Source: Rhodoplanes sp963712435
GTDB lineage: Bacteria > Pseudomonadota > Alphaproteobacteria > Rhizobiales > Xanthobacteraceae
DNA: 64,000 nt
Assembly: GCA_963712435.1 (NCBI GenBank)
Contig: CAVQIB010000003.1
Span: forward strand, 372,001 to 436,000
Direction of reading: 5' to 3'
Shown piece by piece: positions 10,501-18,829 of the stretch. The notes under the pieces were generated by a model. That model was not told the DNA's origin, searched no databases, and saw only the letters and a list, made by a program, of their open reading frames with translations. Position numbers and translations under genes: made by a program. The stretch's first letter is position 1. The number at the start of each line of letters is the position of its first letter.

Positions 10501-11668
10501 CAAGCAAGGCCGAGCCGGCGCGCGCCGACGACGATCGCCGCGCCGCCGGCCGCGGAAGCCGCCATCGCGAGATAGGCATAGGGCCCGAACGTCTCGACCA
10601 GCACGCCCGCCAGCCCCATTTCCGCCGCCGACACGACGGCGACGAGGGTGGAATAATCGCCCTGCGCGGTCGCGCCCTGCCGCTCGGCGGCAAAGCGGGC
10701 GAGGAAATGCATCGCGCCGAGATGCGTCGCGCCGAACGACAGTCCGTGCAGGCACTGCAGCCAGGGCAGCAGCAGCGCCGGAGGGGTCGAACGCCATCAC
10801 CGTCCAGCGCAGGACGGCGCCGAGCGCTCCCACGTCCGATCAGATCAAGCGGGCGAACCCGGACGATGATTCGCCCGGAGGCGGCAAACAGCCCGATCTC
10901 GGCGACGACGCCGATCGCCCACAGCGCGCCGATGGCCGGGCCATCGAGGCCCTTTGCCGCCCATTGCAGGCTGGCGAAGCCGTACAGCACCGCATGGCTT
11001 GCCTGAATAAGGCTTGCCGCGGCGACCACGGCGACGAAGGCAGGCGATCGCCACAGGGATGGCGCGCCGGATCTGGGCGCGGCGCTTGCATGGCTTCTCG
11101 TCAACAGCGGCGCGAGCGCGCTCGCGCCGAGCGCGGTCGCCGCGAGGGCGGCGACCAGGACCCAGATCACCTGCGCGGCGCCCAGGCGTTCGAGCACGAG
11201 GCCGCCGCCGAGATTGGCGGCGATGAACGCGCCCGACCCCCACATCCGCACCGGGCCGTAGGCGCGCTCGCGCGCGGCGAGCCCGCGCAGCGCATAGGCG
11301 TCGGCGAGCGGCAGGACCAAAGCCTGCGGCAGCGCGGAAATCGCGAAAGCCACGATGATGGCGGCGAAGCCGTCGCTGAGCGCGACGGCGACAAAGGTGG
11401 CGCACGATACCCAGGCCGCGGCGACCAGCGGCCCCTTCGCCCAGCCGAATCGATCGACGAGCCGCATCGCCGCCGGGACGATCACCGGCCGCGCCAGCAT
11501 CGCTGCGGCGAGCACGAGGCCGATCTCGCGCGCATCGAGCCCCTTCGCCTCGAGCCAGACCGGCAGAAACGGCAGTTGAATGCCCGCGAAGGCGAAGATC
11601 GCCGCATAGAGCACGGCCATGCGCGGGGCAAAGCCATCATCGTCCCGACCGGGTCTGCTGAACGGCAT
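10500..11668 (-). CDS. MFS transporter, PPP/HcaT-like family (two frameshifts)
   Basis: This is an inner-membrane secondary transporter of about 390 residues with 12 predicted helices. The N-terminus (AVLYAAIFAFAGIQLPFLPVWL, then LVLAAAMLARPVIVPAAMRL) resembles the phenylpropionate permease-like MFS_1_like family rather than drug efflux MFS. The reading frame breaks near 10840 and 10790. The C-terminal piece with MHFLARFAAERQGATAQGDYS ends at 10500. The substrate is unknown. The family name does not prove aromatic acid transport. It is convergent with the small exported protein upstream. Confidence 0.72.
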
Positions 11669-11769
11669 GGCGGGGATTGCGTGTGCGGGATGTCGACCGG
11701 CGCTGAACCTCGGGAGGCGCGCCTCGGCCGCTGCGGGATTTTCGGCGAACAGCGCGGCGCTTACAGGCC

Positions 11770-12772
11770 TTACGCCACGAGCCGGGCGAACAGGTCGGCG
11801 TCCACATTGCCCCCGGACAGCACCGCGACGACGACCTTTCCTTCGACATCGATCTTGCCGGCAAGGAGCGCGGCGAGCGCAACCGCGCCGCCCGGCTCCA
11901 CCACGAGCTTGAGTTCGTGGAAGGCGAAGGCGACCGCGCGGGTGATTTCGGCTTCGCTCGCCACGACCCCCTGCCCCACCAGCGTTCGGTTGATCTCGAA
12001 GGTCAGCTTGCCGGGCGACGGCGACATCAGCGCGTCGCAGATCGAGCCCGTGACCTGCGCATTGCGCTCGCGCCGGCCGCTGCGGAACGAACGGGCGTGG
12101 TCGTCGAAACCTTCCGGCTCCGCCGTATAGATCTGCGCCGACGGCTCATGCGCCTTCACCGCGAGCGCAATGCCGGCGGTCAGCCCGCCGCCCGAGGCGT
12201 TGACGATCACCGTGTCGGGCGCAAGGCCGAGCGCCGCGAGGTCCTCGATGATCTCCCGCCCGGCCGTCCCCTGCCCCGCGATGATCATCGGATCGTCGTA
12301 AGGCGGCACGATCTCGGCGCCGCCGCTGCGCGGCGATCTCGTGCGCGATCGCCTCGCGGTTCTCGCGCTCGCGGTCGCACAGCACGATCTCGGCGCCGAG
12401 CGCGGCGGTGCGCGCGAGCTTGCTCGACGGCGCGTCGCGCGGCATCACGATCACCGCCGGCATGTGCAGCAGCGCGGCCGCGGCGGCGACGCCCTGGGCG
12501 TGATTGCCCGACGAATAGGCGACCACGCCGCAGGCGCGCCGCGCCTGCGGAATGCTGCTGAGCTTGTTGTAGGCGCCGCGGAACTTGAACGAGCCGGTGC
12601 GCTGCAGCATCTCGGCCTTGAGGAACACCTGGCCGCCGGTCAGTTCGTCGAGCACCCGGGAGAACACGAGCGGCGTTCGGGTCGCGATGCCGGCGAGCCG
12701 CTCGGCCGCCTTGTCCACATCGGCCGCGGTCGGCAGCACGGGGGCGCGTCCGGCAGAGTCGAGAGGGGTCAT
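11770..12772 (-). CDS. Threonine/serine dehydratase, PLP-dependent, catabolic type (one frameshift)
   Basis: A fold-type II PLP enzyme that would deaminate L-threonine or L-serine to the 2-oxo acid. The PLP lysine is K63 in GSFKFRGAYN. Also present are VAYSSGNHAQGVA, the phosphate-binding glycine loop NASGGGLTAG and the C-terminal AVLSGGNVD. At about 334 residues it has no ACT regulatory domain, so it is the short catabolic or serine-racemase-like type rather than biosynthetic IlvA. The frame changes near 12325, between EIAAQ and PPYDDP. It lies 58 bp downstream of the PmtA-like gene on the same strand and may be read through from it. Confidence 0.83.
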
Positions 12773-12830
12773 GGCGAAAGCCTAGACCCGCGGGGCGAGC
12801 CTCCGCAAGGGCTGCGCTCGCGCGGCCGGC

Positions 12831-13583
12831 CTACGCGGCGGCGGAGCGCTCGTCGGCGAGGCGGCGGAACCGCACCAGGGTATAGACGCCGAACGGCTTG
12901 ACCGGACGCCGCTCGATCAGCTCCGCGCCGCCGTGATTGCGCGCCCAGGCGGCGAGCCGCCCGAACGGAAATTCCGGCCGCAGCCCGAGCGCGCGCGACG
13001 GCCGCGCGCACCAGCGCTCGATCGCGGCGGTGACGCCGGTTTCCGAATAAAGATGATTCACGAGAATGATCTCGCCGCCCGGCCGCACCACCCGCGCGCA
13101 TTCCGTCAGCACGCGCTCGGCGTCGGCGACGAGCGTGATGACGAACTGCGCCACCACGCAGTCGAACGCGCCGTCGGGAAAGGCGAGGTTCTGCGCGTCC
13201 ATCACCATGACGGACTTCACATGCGGATAGAGGCCGGTCGCGAGCCGCGCTCGCGCCTTGGCGACCATCGGCTCCGACAGATCGATCCCGACGATCTCCG
13301 TCGTTTCGTCATAGTCGGAGAAGGACAGGCCGGTGCCGACCCCGACTTCGAGAATGCGCCCGCCGACCTCGCGGGCCGCCGCGGCGGCGGCGCGCCGCCC
13401 GGTCTCGAAAATCGGTCCGCAGATCGCGTCGTAGAGCGGCGCCCAGCGCGCATAGGCCTTCTCGATCACGTGCCGATCGGGGTCGGACAGTTCGCGCGGT
13501 ACGCAACGGCTTTGCCATGCAGAAGCTCCGGGATAAGTCGGTTCAGGACGACGGAGGAGGAGAAGGCGCGCGCGTCCGATCAC
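12831..13583 (-). CDS. pmtA: PmtA-like phospholipid N-methyltransferase (class I SAM methyltransferase)
   Basis: It likely methylates phosphatidylethanolamine stepwise to phosphatidylcholine at the cytoplasmic membrane face. It resembles Rhodobacter-type PmtA: AYARWAPLYD, the SAM loop ILEVGVGTGLSFSDY, GIDLSEPMV, and FDCVVAQFVITLV with RPGGEIILVNH. The open frame starts with a GTG at 13583 whose bases overlap the plcP stop (GTGA). The first 37 residues look unrelated to the family. An ATG at 13518 with GGAG upstream reads MAKPLRTAR in another frame and would join the conserved part after a one-base shift near 13495. That shorter start is probably the true one. It sits beside phospholipase and glycolipid genes, which supports a lipid role. 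Confidence 0.72.
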   Translation of the reverse strand: MIGRARLLLLRRPEPTYPGASAWQSRCVPRELSDPDRHVIEKAYARWAPLYDAICGPIFETGRRAAAAAAREVGGRILEVGVGTGLSFSDYDETTEIVGIDLSEPMVAKARARLATGLYPHVKSVMVMDAQNLAFPDGAFDCVVAQFVITLVADAERVLTECARVVRPGGEIILVNHLYSETGVTAAIERWCARPSRALGLRPEFPFGRLAAWARNHGGAELIERRPVKPFGVYTLVRFRRLADERSAAA

Positions 13584-14375
13584 GCCGCCTGGGCGGCGAC
13601 GGCGGTCGGCTCGCGCTCGTCGAGGCGCTCGGTGCTCGTCCAGGTGATGATTTCGAAGCGTCCGTCATGATGCTCGGCGATCGCGGTGCAGCTCTCGACC
13701 CAATCGCCGCAATTGACATAATGCACGCCGAAGGAATGATGCATCGTGGCATGGTGGATATGGCCGCAGATCACGCCGTCGACGCCGTGCCGCTCGGCTT
13801 CCGCCGCCAGCGTCCGTCTCGAAATCGCCGATGAAATTGACCGCATTCTTCACCTTGAACTTAGCCCATTTGGATAGCGACCAGTAGCGGAATCCAAGCC
13901 GGCGTCGGATCATGTTGAACACGCGATTGATCGTGATGGAAAAGTCATAGGCCTTATCGCCCAGCAAGGCAAGCCAGCGCGCCTGCGTGACGATCAGGTC
14001 GAAATTGTCGCCATGCACCACGAGATAGCGGCGTCCGGTGGGCGCGACATGGATGGCGTGCTCGGCGACTTCGATGCCGCCGAAATGGGTGCCGTAATAG
14101 TCGCGCAGAAACTCGTCGTGATTGCCGGGCACATAGACGATGCGCGCGCCCTTGCGGCTCTTGCGCAAGAGCTTTTGCACGACGTCGTTGTGCGGCTGCG
14201 GCCAGTACCAACCCGACTTGAGATGCCACCCGTCGACGATGTCTCCGACGAGATAGATCGAATCGGCGTCGTGCCAGCGCAGGAAATCGAGCAGGCGATC
14301 GGCTTGGCATCCGCGCGTGCCGAGATGCACGTCGGAGATGAAAAGCGTCCGGAATTTCCGGATTCTCGTTTCCAC
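13580..14375 (-). CDS. plcP: PlcP-like metallophosphoesterase (phospholipase C of lipid remodelling; one frameshift)
   Basis: A calcineurin-like phosphoesterase with a complete two-metal centre: FISDVHLG, YLVGDIVDGW, VPGNHDEF, LVVHGD and ICGHIHHA. Automatic annotation often labels this family UDP-2,3-diacylglucosamine hydrolase. The closest characterised relative I recognise is Sinorhizobium PlcP, with shared SWYWPQxHNDVVQKLLRK and FGGIEVAE-like segments. PlcP removes the head group from phosphatidylcholine during phosphate starvation, leaving diacylglycerol. The start is a GTG at 14375 with GGAGG 11 bases upstream. A frameshift near 13815 splits FIGDFET from LAAEAERHGVDG. The next gene is PmtA-like, and a glycolipid transferase is divergent. 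LpxH-type activity cannot be excluded from sequence alone. Confidence 0.78.
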
Positions 14376-14480
14376 CGTCGCGCGAGCCTCCGTGGTTCTC
14401 GAATCCGTATCTGGCAGAGTCCTGTTGCGATTGCATGACGGCGCGCCGCCCACGCGCGCCGCAGCCGTTCCGGTCCGGCG

Positions 14481-14512
14481 GTGTCATTGCGCCGTCATAC
14501 CGGCGTTGTAAT
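14481..14512 (+). promoter_or_regulatory. Candidate Pho box and -10 element upstream of the GT21 gene
   Basis: Two direct heptamers, GTGTCAT (14481-14487) and CCGTCAT (14492-14498), are separated by 4 bases. This is the exact spacing of a PhoB box (CTGTCAT, 4 bases, CTGTCAT), with 12 of 14 core bases matching. Eight bases further on, TGTAAT (14507-14512) fits a -10 hexamer at 5 of 6 positions. The ATG follows at 14522, so the message would have almost no leader. Regulation by PhoB is inferred, not shown. Confidence 0.6.
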
Positions 14513-14521
14513 CGCGCCCCG

Positions 14522-15653
14522 ATGATCCTCATGATTCTCGCCGCCGCGTTCTGCGGCCTCGCCGTCCTGTTCCACCTGCTCAGCATCGTTGCGGCCGCGA
14601 TCCGCTGCAGGGCGCGTCCGGACGCGCTGCCCGCGCCCGCCGACGCGCCGCCGGTGACGATCATTCGTCCGGTCTGCGGCGTCGAAAACTACATCACGGA
14701 GACGCTGAGCTCGACATTCGCGCTCGATTACCCCGACTATGAAGTGATCTTCTGCGTCGCCGCGGCGAAAGACCCGATCATTCCGATCGTCGAGGAGCTG
14801 CTGCGGAAGCATCCGCGCGCCCGCGCCCGCCTCCTCGTCGGCGACGAGCGAATCAGCAGCAATCCCAAACTCAACAATTGCGTCAAAGGCTGGCGAGCAG
14901 CCGCGCACGACTGGATCGTCATCGCCGACAGCAATGTGCTGATGCCGCCCGACTACATCCAGCGGCTGTTCGCGCCGTGGACGGAGAAGACCGGGCTCGT
15001 CTGCGCGCCGCCGATCGGAGGACGGCCGGAGGGCTTCTGGGCCGGAGCTCGAATGCGCGTTCCTCAATACCTATCAAGCGCGCGCGCAGTACTTCGCCGA
15101 CACGGTGGGTTTCGGTTTTGCGCAGGGCAAGACCATGTTCTGGCGCCGGGCCGTGCTCGATCAGGCGGGCGGGATTCGCGCGCTCGCGGCCGACCTCGCC
15201 GAGGACGCCGCATCCACCAAAGTGGTGCGCGCGGCGGGCCGCAGGGTGCAGCTTGTCGATCGCCCCTTCGAGCAGCCGCTCGGCTATCGCAGCGCGCTCG
15301 ACGTGTGGCGGCGCCAGTCGCGCTGGGCGCGGCTGCGCCGCGCCTGCTTCCCGCACTTCTTCCTGCCGGAAATCGCGACCGGCGGAATCTTCCCGATGAT
15401 CGCGCTCGGCGTCTTCGTCCAGGCGGTGGACTGGCCGCCGATCCCGTTCGTTCTCGCGCTCGGGCTCGCCTGGTACGGCGGCGAAATCGCGCTCGCGCGC
15501 GTGGCCGGATGGCGCATTTCGCCGCTCTATCCGGTGCAGGCGCTGTTGCGCGACCTGCTCCTGCCGATCCTGTGGCTTGACGGACTGTTCGGCTCGAAGT
15601 TCAACTGGCGCGGCAACGCCATGAGCGTCGCCGTCGACAGCCAGGCGGCTTAG
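14522..15653 (+). CDS. GT21 lipid glycosyltransferase (ceramide/diacylglycerol glucosyltransferase type; one frameshift)
   Basis: A membrane-bound inverting glycosyltransferase related to ceramide glucosyltransferase and to rhizobial processive glycolipid synthases (Pgt). One membrane helix is N-terminal (MILMILAAAFCGLAVLFHLL). The catalytic part shows TIIRPVCGVENY, IADSNVLMPPDY (second Asp motif), DLAEDAASTK (third Asp) and the GT21 signature R-Q-S-R-W in WRRQSRWARLRR. C-terminal hydrophobic helices follow. The frame changes near 15045, between GRPEGFWAG and FLNTYQARAQYFADT. About 376 residues after correction. Divergence from plcP and the upstream Pho-box-like sequence suggest it glycosylates the diacylglycerol that PlcP makes. 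Hopanoid or ceramide acceptors are alternatives. Confidence 0.75.
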
Positions 15654-15661
15654 CCGCGCCG

Positions 15662-16741
15662 TCAGGCGTCGCGCGCCGCCAGCACCGCCTGCAACGAAAT
15701 GCGCGACCAGTTCCCGATCTGGCTGCGGAATGCGGCATAGGAGTCGTGCACCTTGCGCGCCATCTCGTTGCGTTGCGCGACGTCGGCGAGAATGTCGGTC
15801 GCCTGCGTGCGCGCCGCGACCACGATTTCCGGGGAGAAGGCCTTCAGCCGCACATTGTGGCGCTCGACCAGCGCGGTGAGCCCTTCGGCGTTGAGCCGCT
15901 CCATGTCGGCGAGCGCGAAGGCCGCCTCCGCGGCGCAGGCATGGGCGATGATCGCCTTCAGCTCGGAATCGAGCCCGTTCCAGGCCTTCAGCGCGACGAT
16001 GCATTCGCCGGTCCCGTTCGGCTTGTTGAAGCCCGGGCCGTAGTAGAGCGGCGCGACGCGATAGAGGCCGAGCGCGATGTCGACGCCAGGCCCGACGAAC
16101 TCCGCGCCGTCGAGCACGCCCGACTGCAGGCTGGTGAGGATTTCCCCCGGGGAGGTCGTCTGCGGCGTCGCGCCGAGCCGGCGGAACACCTCGCCGCCAA
16201 GGCCGAGCGAGCGGATTTTCAGGCCTTTCAGGTCGGCGAGGCCGTTCAGCTCGCGACGGAACCAGCCGCCCATGCAGACCCCGGTATTGCCGCCCATGAA
16301 GGGCTTGGCGCCGAACGGCGCATAGAGCTCGTCCCACAGCGCCTGCCCGCCCCCCGCCTCGATCCAGGCGATGTGCTCCATCGGGGTCAGTCCGAACGGA
16401 ACCGTGGTGTAGAACGCGGCAGCAGGCTGCTTGCCCTGCCAGTAGAACGCGGCGCTGTGGCCCATTTCGGCGACTTCGCCGCCGATCGCATCGAGCACCT
16501 CGAAGGCGGGCACCACCTCGCCCGCCGCATGCACGGTGATCTGCAGCCGTCCCCCCGACAGCGCGCCGATACGCTCGGCGACCCGCTCGGCCGACATTCC
16601 GGGGCCGGGCAGCCGTTTCGGCCACGAGGTCACCATGCGCCAGCGGCGCGTCTGCGCGCGCGCGACGGACGGCGCGGCCAGCGTCGCGAGGCCGCCGGCC
16701 GCCGCGGCCGCCATGATCCTGCGTCGCGTGGGTCTCGTCAT
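15662..16741 (-). CDS. TRAP transporter substrate-binding protein, DctP/TakP-like
   Basis: A 359-residue periplasmic binding protein. The N-terminus has a twin-arginine-like leader (MTRPTRRRIMAAAAAGG, then APSVARAQ). The mature protein resembles the TakP subgroup that binds 2-oxo and small carboxylic acids: MVTSWPKRLPGPG, LQITVHAAGEVVPAFEVLDA, YYGPGFNKPNGTGE and the substrate-arginine region KIRSLGLGGEV. No DctQ or DctM membrane gene is in the window. It starts 26 bp after thiD on the same strand, so it is probably the third gene of the TPP-riboswitch-controlled operon. The ligand is unknown. A thiamine precursor and a 2-oxo acid are both possible. Confidence 0.85.
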   Translation of the reverse strand: MTRPTRRRIMAAAAAGGLATLAAPSVARAQTRRWRMVTSWPKRLPGPGMSAERVAERIGALSGGRLQITVHAAGEVVPAFEVLDAIGGEVAEMGHSAAFYWQGKQPAAAFYTTVPFGLTPMEHIAWIEAGGGQALWDELYAPFGAKPFMGGNTGVCMGGWFRRELNGLADLKGLKIRSLGLGGEVFRRLGATPQTTSPGEILTSLQSGVLDGAEFVGPGVDIALGLYRVAPLYYGPGFNKPNGTGECIVALKAWNGLDSELKAIIAHACAAEAAFALADMERLNAEGLTALVERHNVRLKAFSPEIVVAARTQATDILADVAQRNEMARKVHDSYAAFRSQIGNWSRISLQAVLAARDA

Positions 16742-16767
16742 CACTTGCTCCCGGACGATGTCCTGCC

Positions 16768-17577
16768 TCACCACCAGGCGTGCAGATGGTGGACGGGGCC
16801 GTGCCCCGATCCGATCGCGAGCCGATCGGCGGCGGCGATCGCGTGGGCGACGAACGTCTTCGCCGCGCCGACCGCGCTCGCGAGGTCCTCCCCCTTGGCG
16901 AGGCCGGCGGCGATCGCCGCCGACAAGGTGCAGCCGGAGCCGTGCGTGTTCTTGGTCGCGACGCGAGGCGCGGCAAAGCGCGCGACCCCCGCGGCGTCGG
17001 CGAGGATATCGACGCTCTCCGCGCCGGCCCCGTGGCCGCCCTTGATCAGGACCGCCTTGGCGCCGAGCGCGAGCAGCCGTTCCGCCTGCGCGCGCATTTC
17101 GGCTTCGCTCGCGGCGACCGCGGCGTCGAGCAGCGCCGCCGCCTCGAGCAGGTTGGGCGTGATCAGGCGTGCGCGCGGAAACATCTGCCGCTTCATCGTC
17201 TCGACCGCCTCCGGCAGGAGGAGCCGCGCGCCGGTGGTCGCCACCATCACCGGGTCGAGCACGATCTCGGTCTGCCGGTAGCGGTCCAGCCCCGCCGCGA
17301 CCGCCTCGATCGCCGGGGGCGCCGACAGCATGCCGATCTTCACCGCATTCACTGCGAGATCCGAGAACACCGAATCGATTTGCGCCGTGATGAAATCGGC
17401 CGGAACGTCGTGGATCGCGGCGACGCCCCGCGTATTCTGCGCGGTCAGCGCGGCGATGACCGACGCGCCGTAGACGCCGAGCGCCGAGAAGGTCTTCAGG
17501 TCCGCCTGAATCCCCGCGCCGCCGCTCGAATCCGAGCCGGCGATGGTGACGGCGATCGGCGTGCGCGCCCTGGTCAT
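16768..17577 (-). CDS. thiD: Hydroxymethylpyrimidine/phosphomethylpyrimidine kinase
   Basis: ThiD phosphorylates 4-amino-5-hydroxymethyl-2-methylpyrimidine and its monophosphate to the pyrophosphate used in thiamine synthesis. It is intact at 269 residues, the usual size. Ribokinase-fold features are IAGSDSSGGAGIQADLKTF at the N-terminus, VLDPVMVATTGARLL, LITPNLLEAAALL, and the anion-hole/catalytic KNTHGSGCTLSAAIAAGLA. The ATG overlaps the thiM stop (ATGA), so the two are translationally coupled. Confidence 0.95.
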   Translation of the reverse strand: MTRARTPIAVTIAGSDSSGGAGIQADLKTFSALGVYGASVIAALTAQNTRGVAAIHDVPADFITAQIDSVFSDLAVNAVKIGMLSAPPAIEAVAAGLDRYRQTEIVLDPVMVATTGARLLLPEAVETMKRQMFPRARLITPNLLEAAALLDAAVAASEAEMRAQAERLLALGAKAVLIKGGHGAGAESVDILADAAGVARFAAPRVATKNTHGSGCTLSAAIAAGLAKGEDLASAVGAAKTFVAHAIAAADRLAIGSGHGPVHHLHAWW

Positions 17578-18359
17578 GCCGCGAGGCGCCGGGTCGCCTT
17601 CGCCCGCGCGACCAGTTCGGACCGGTCGAGCCGATACAGCGCATCGACGATTCCGACACCGAGGGTGCCGGGTCCGCGGGCGCTCTCCGCCGCCACCTCG
17701 CCGGCGACGCCGACCGCAAGCAGCCCGGCGGCGACGGCTCGCCAGGGCTCCGGCTCCACCGCGAGACAGGCCGCGATCAGGGCCGCGCCCGCGCAACCCA
17801 TCGCGGTGATCGTCGACATCCACGGGTGTCCGTTGGCGATGTGCATGGTCTGCTGGCCATCGGCGACGAGATCGGCTTCTCCGGTGAGCGCGATCACGGC
17901 GCCGGTGTCCCGCGCATAGCGGGTGACCGCCGCGGCTGTCCCCTCGGCTCCGGCAATGGTCGCGAACTCATCGCGATTGAGATGCACGGCGCTCGGCCGC
18001 ATGCGAACGAGCGCCTGGGCGAAGAGGGCGCGCATGCGCGAGCGTTCGATAAAGACCGGATCAAGCAGCCAGCGCACGCCCAGTTCGCTTGCCGTGTCGA
18101 TGGCGATCCCGATCGCGTCGCGGCGCGCGCCGTCCAGCGTACCGAGATTGACGAGCAGGGCGTCGGTGCCGGTGACGAAGTCGGCCACCTCTTCCGGCGC
18201 AAAGGTCATCGACGGCACGGCGCCCGCCGCCAGCAGCAGATTCGCGGTGAACTCCTGCGCGACTGCATTGGTGATGCAGTGCACGCGCGGGCGGCGCTGA
18301 CGCAAGCGATCGAGAATGTCGGCCGTAATGTGGGGAAAGTCGCCTTCCGGCGCACGCAT
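17574..18359 (-). CDS. thiM: Hydroxyethylthiazole kinase
   Basis: ThiM phosphorylates the thiazole alcohol and so salvages thiamine breakdown products. It is intact at 261 residues. Family features include VHCITNAVAQEFTANLLLA, AGAVPSM, LLVNLGTLD, the internal VHLNRDEFATIAG and the catalytic AMGCAGAALIAACLA. The last has Ala-Gly-Ala where many relatives read GSG, a mild variation. It directly follows a TPP riboswitch whose 3' end covers its ribosome binding site (GAGGGAGCTTGAG before the ATG). thiM-thiD is a salvage pair. No de novo thi genes are in the window. Confidence 0.93.
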   Translation of the reverse strand: MRAPEGDFPHITADILDRLRQRRPRVHCITNAVAQEFTANLLLAAGAVPSMTFAPEEVADFVTGTDALLVNLGTLDGARRDAIGIAIDTASELGVRWLLDPVFIERSRMRALFAQALVRMRPSAVHLNRDEFATIAGAEGTAAAVTRYARDTGAVIALTGEADLVADGQQTMHIANGHPWMSTITAMGCAGAALIAACLAVEPEPWRAVAAGLLAVGVAGEVAAESARGPGTLGVGIVDALYRLDRSELVARAKATRRLAA

Positions 18360-18361
18360 CT

Positions 18362-18455
18362 CAAGCTCCCTCCGCCGGCATGACCCGGATCAGGTTCGAC
18401 GGGTTGGCCACAGCCTCTCAGCCCGACAGCGAATTCCGCCGGACACCCCGTTGAG
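18362..18455 (-). ncRNA. TPP (THI-element) riboswitch
   Basis: On the minus strand the leader of thiM carries the conserved thiamine pyrophosphate aptamer. The pyrimidine-sensing arm contains GGCTGAGAGG. The pyrophosphate-sensing arm contains ACCCGTCGAACCTGATCCGG followed by GTCATGCCGGCG. Closing stems form from the ACGGGGTGTCCGGCGGAATT side and the GCCGGCGGAGGGA side. The GGAGGGA that ends the aptamer is also the thiM ribosome binding site, so ligand binding most likely blocks translation initiation. Confidence 0.95.
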
Positions 18456-18592
18456 ATCGCTGGCTAAAGGCTAATCATTGTCATGAGCCGACGCAAGAGG
18501 TCAGGAATCAAGGGTAAGTTCTGGCCCCGGCTTGTCAAAACGGGCGAGTTTTGCTCGATTGCGGCGAATGCCGAGGGGCGCGGGAGGCTCGC

Positions 18593-18829
18593 ATGATTCC
18601 ATTTTTTGTTCAGATCAAGTGCCAGCTCGGCAAGGCCTACCAGGTCGCCAACCAGCTCGCCGACGCCGAGATCGCTTCGGAAATCTATTCGACCGCCGGC
18701 GATTACGACCTGCTGGTGAAGTTCTATGTCGACCGCGACACGGATATCGGCCATTTCGTCAACGAGCAGGTGCAGACGATCCCCGGCATCCAGGACACCC
18801 GCACGATCATCACCTTCAAGGCGTTCTAG
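18593..18829 (+). CDS. Stand-alone Lrp/AsnC ligand-binding (RAM) domain protein
   Basis: A 78-residue protein consisting only of the RAM effector-binding domain of Lrp/AsnC regulators (FFVQIKCQLGKAYQVANQL, YDLLVKFYVD, IPGIQDTRTIITFKAF). There is no helix-turn-helix. Such small proteins bind amino acids and may form mixed oligomers with full-length Lrp proteins. The start is an ATG at 18593 with GGGAGG 6 bases before it. Its stop overlaps the stop of the convergent cytochrome gene by 4 bp. The partner and ligand are not evident. Confidence 0.88.
   Translation: MIPFFVQIKCQLGKAYQVANQLADAEIASEIYSTAGDYDLLVKFYVDRDTDIGHFVNEQVQTIPGIQDTRTIITFKAF

Noticed and set aside
10501..11006. Continuation of the exported unknown protein to 11006
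   Set aside because: This stretch is antisense to the MFS transporter and translates to Arg-rich nonsense. The family homology ends near 10440.
13580..14375. LpxH lipid A pyrophosphatase as the first-choice name
   Set aside because: The motif set fits both, but segments such as WYWPQPHNDVVQKLLRK and the neighbouring pmtA and glycolipid transferase favour PlcP. Kept as the alternative.
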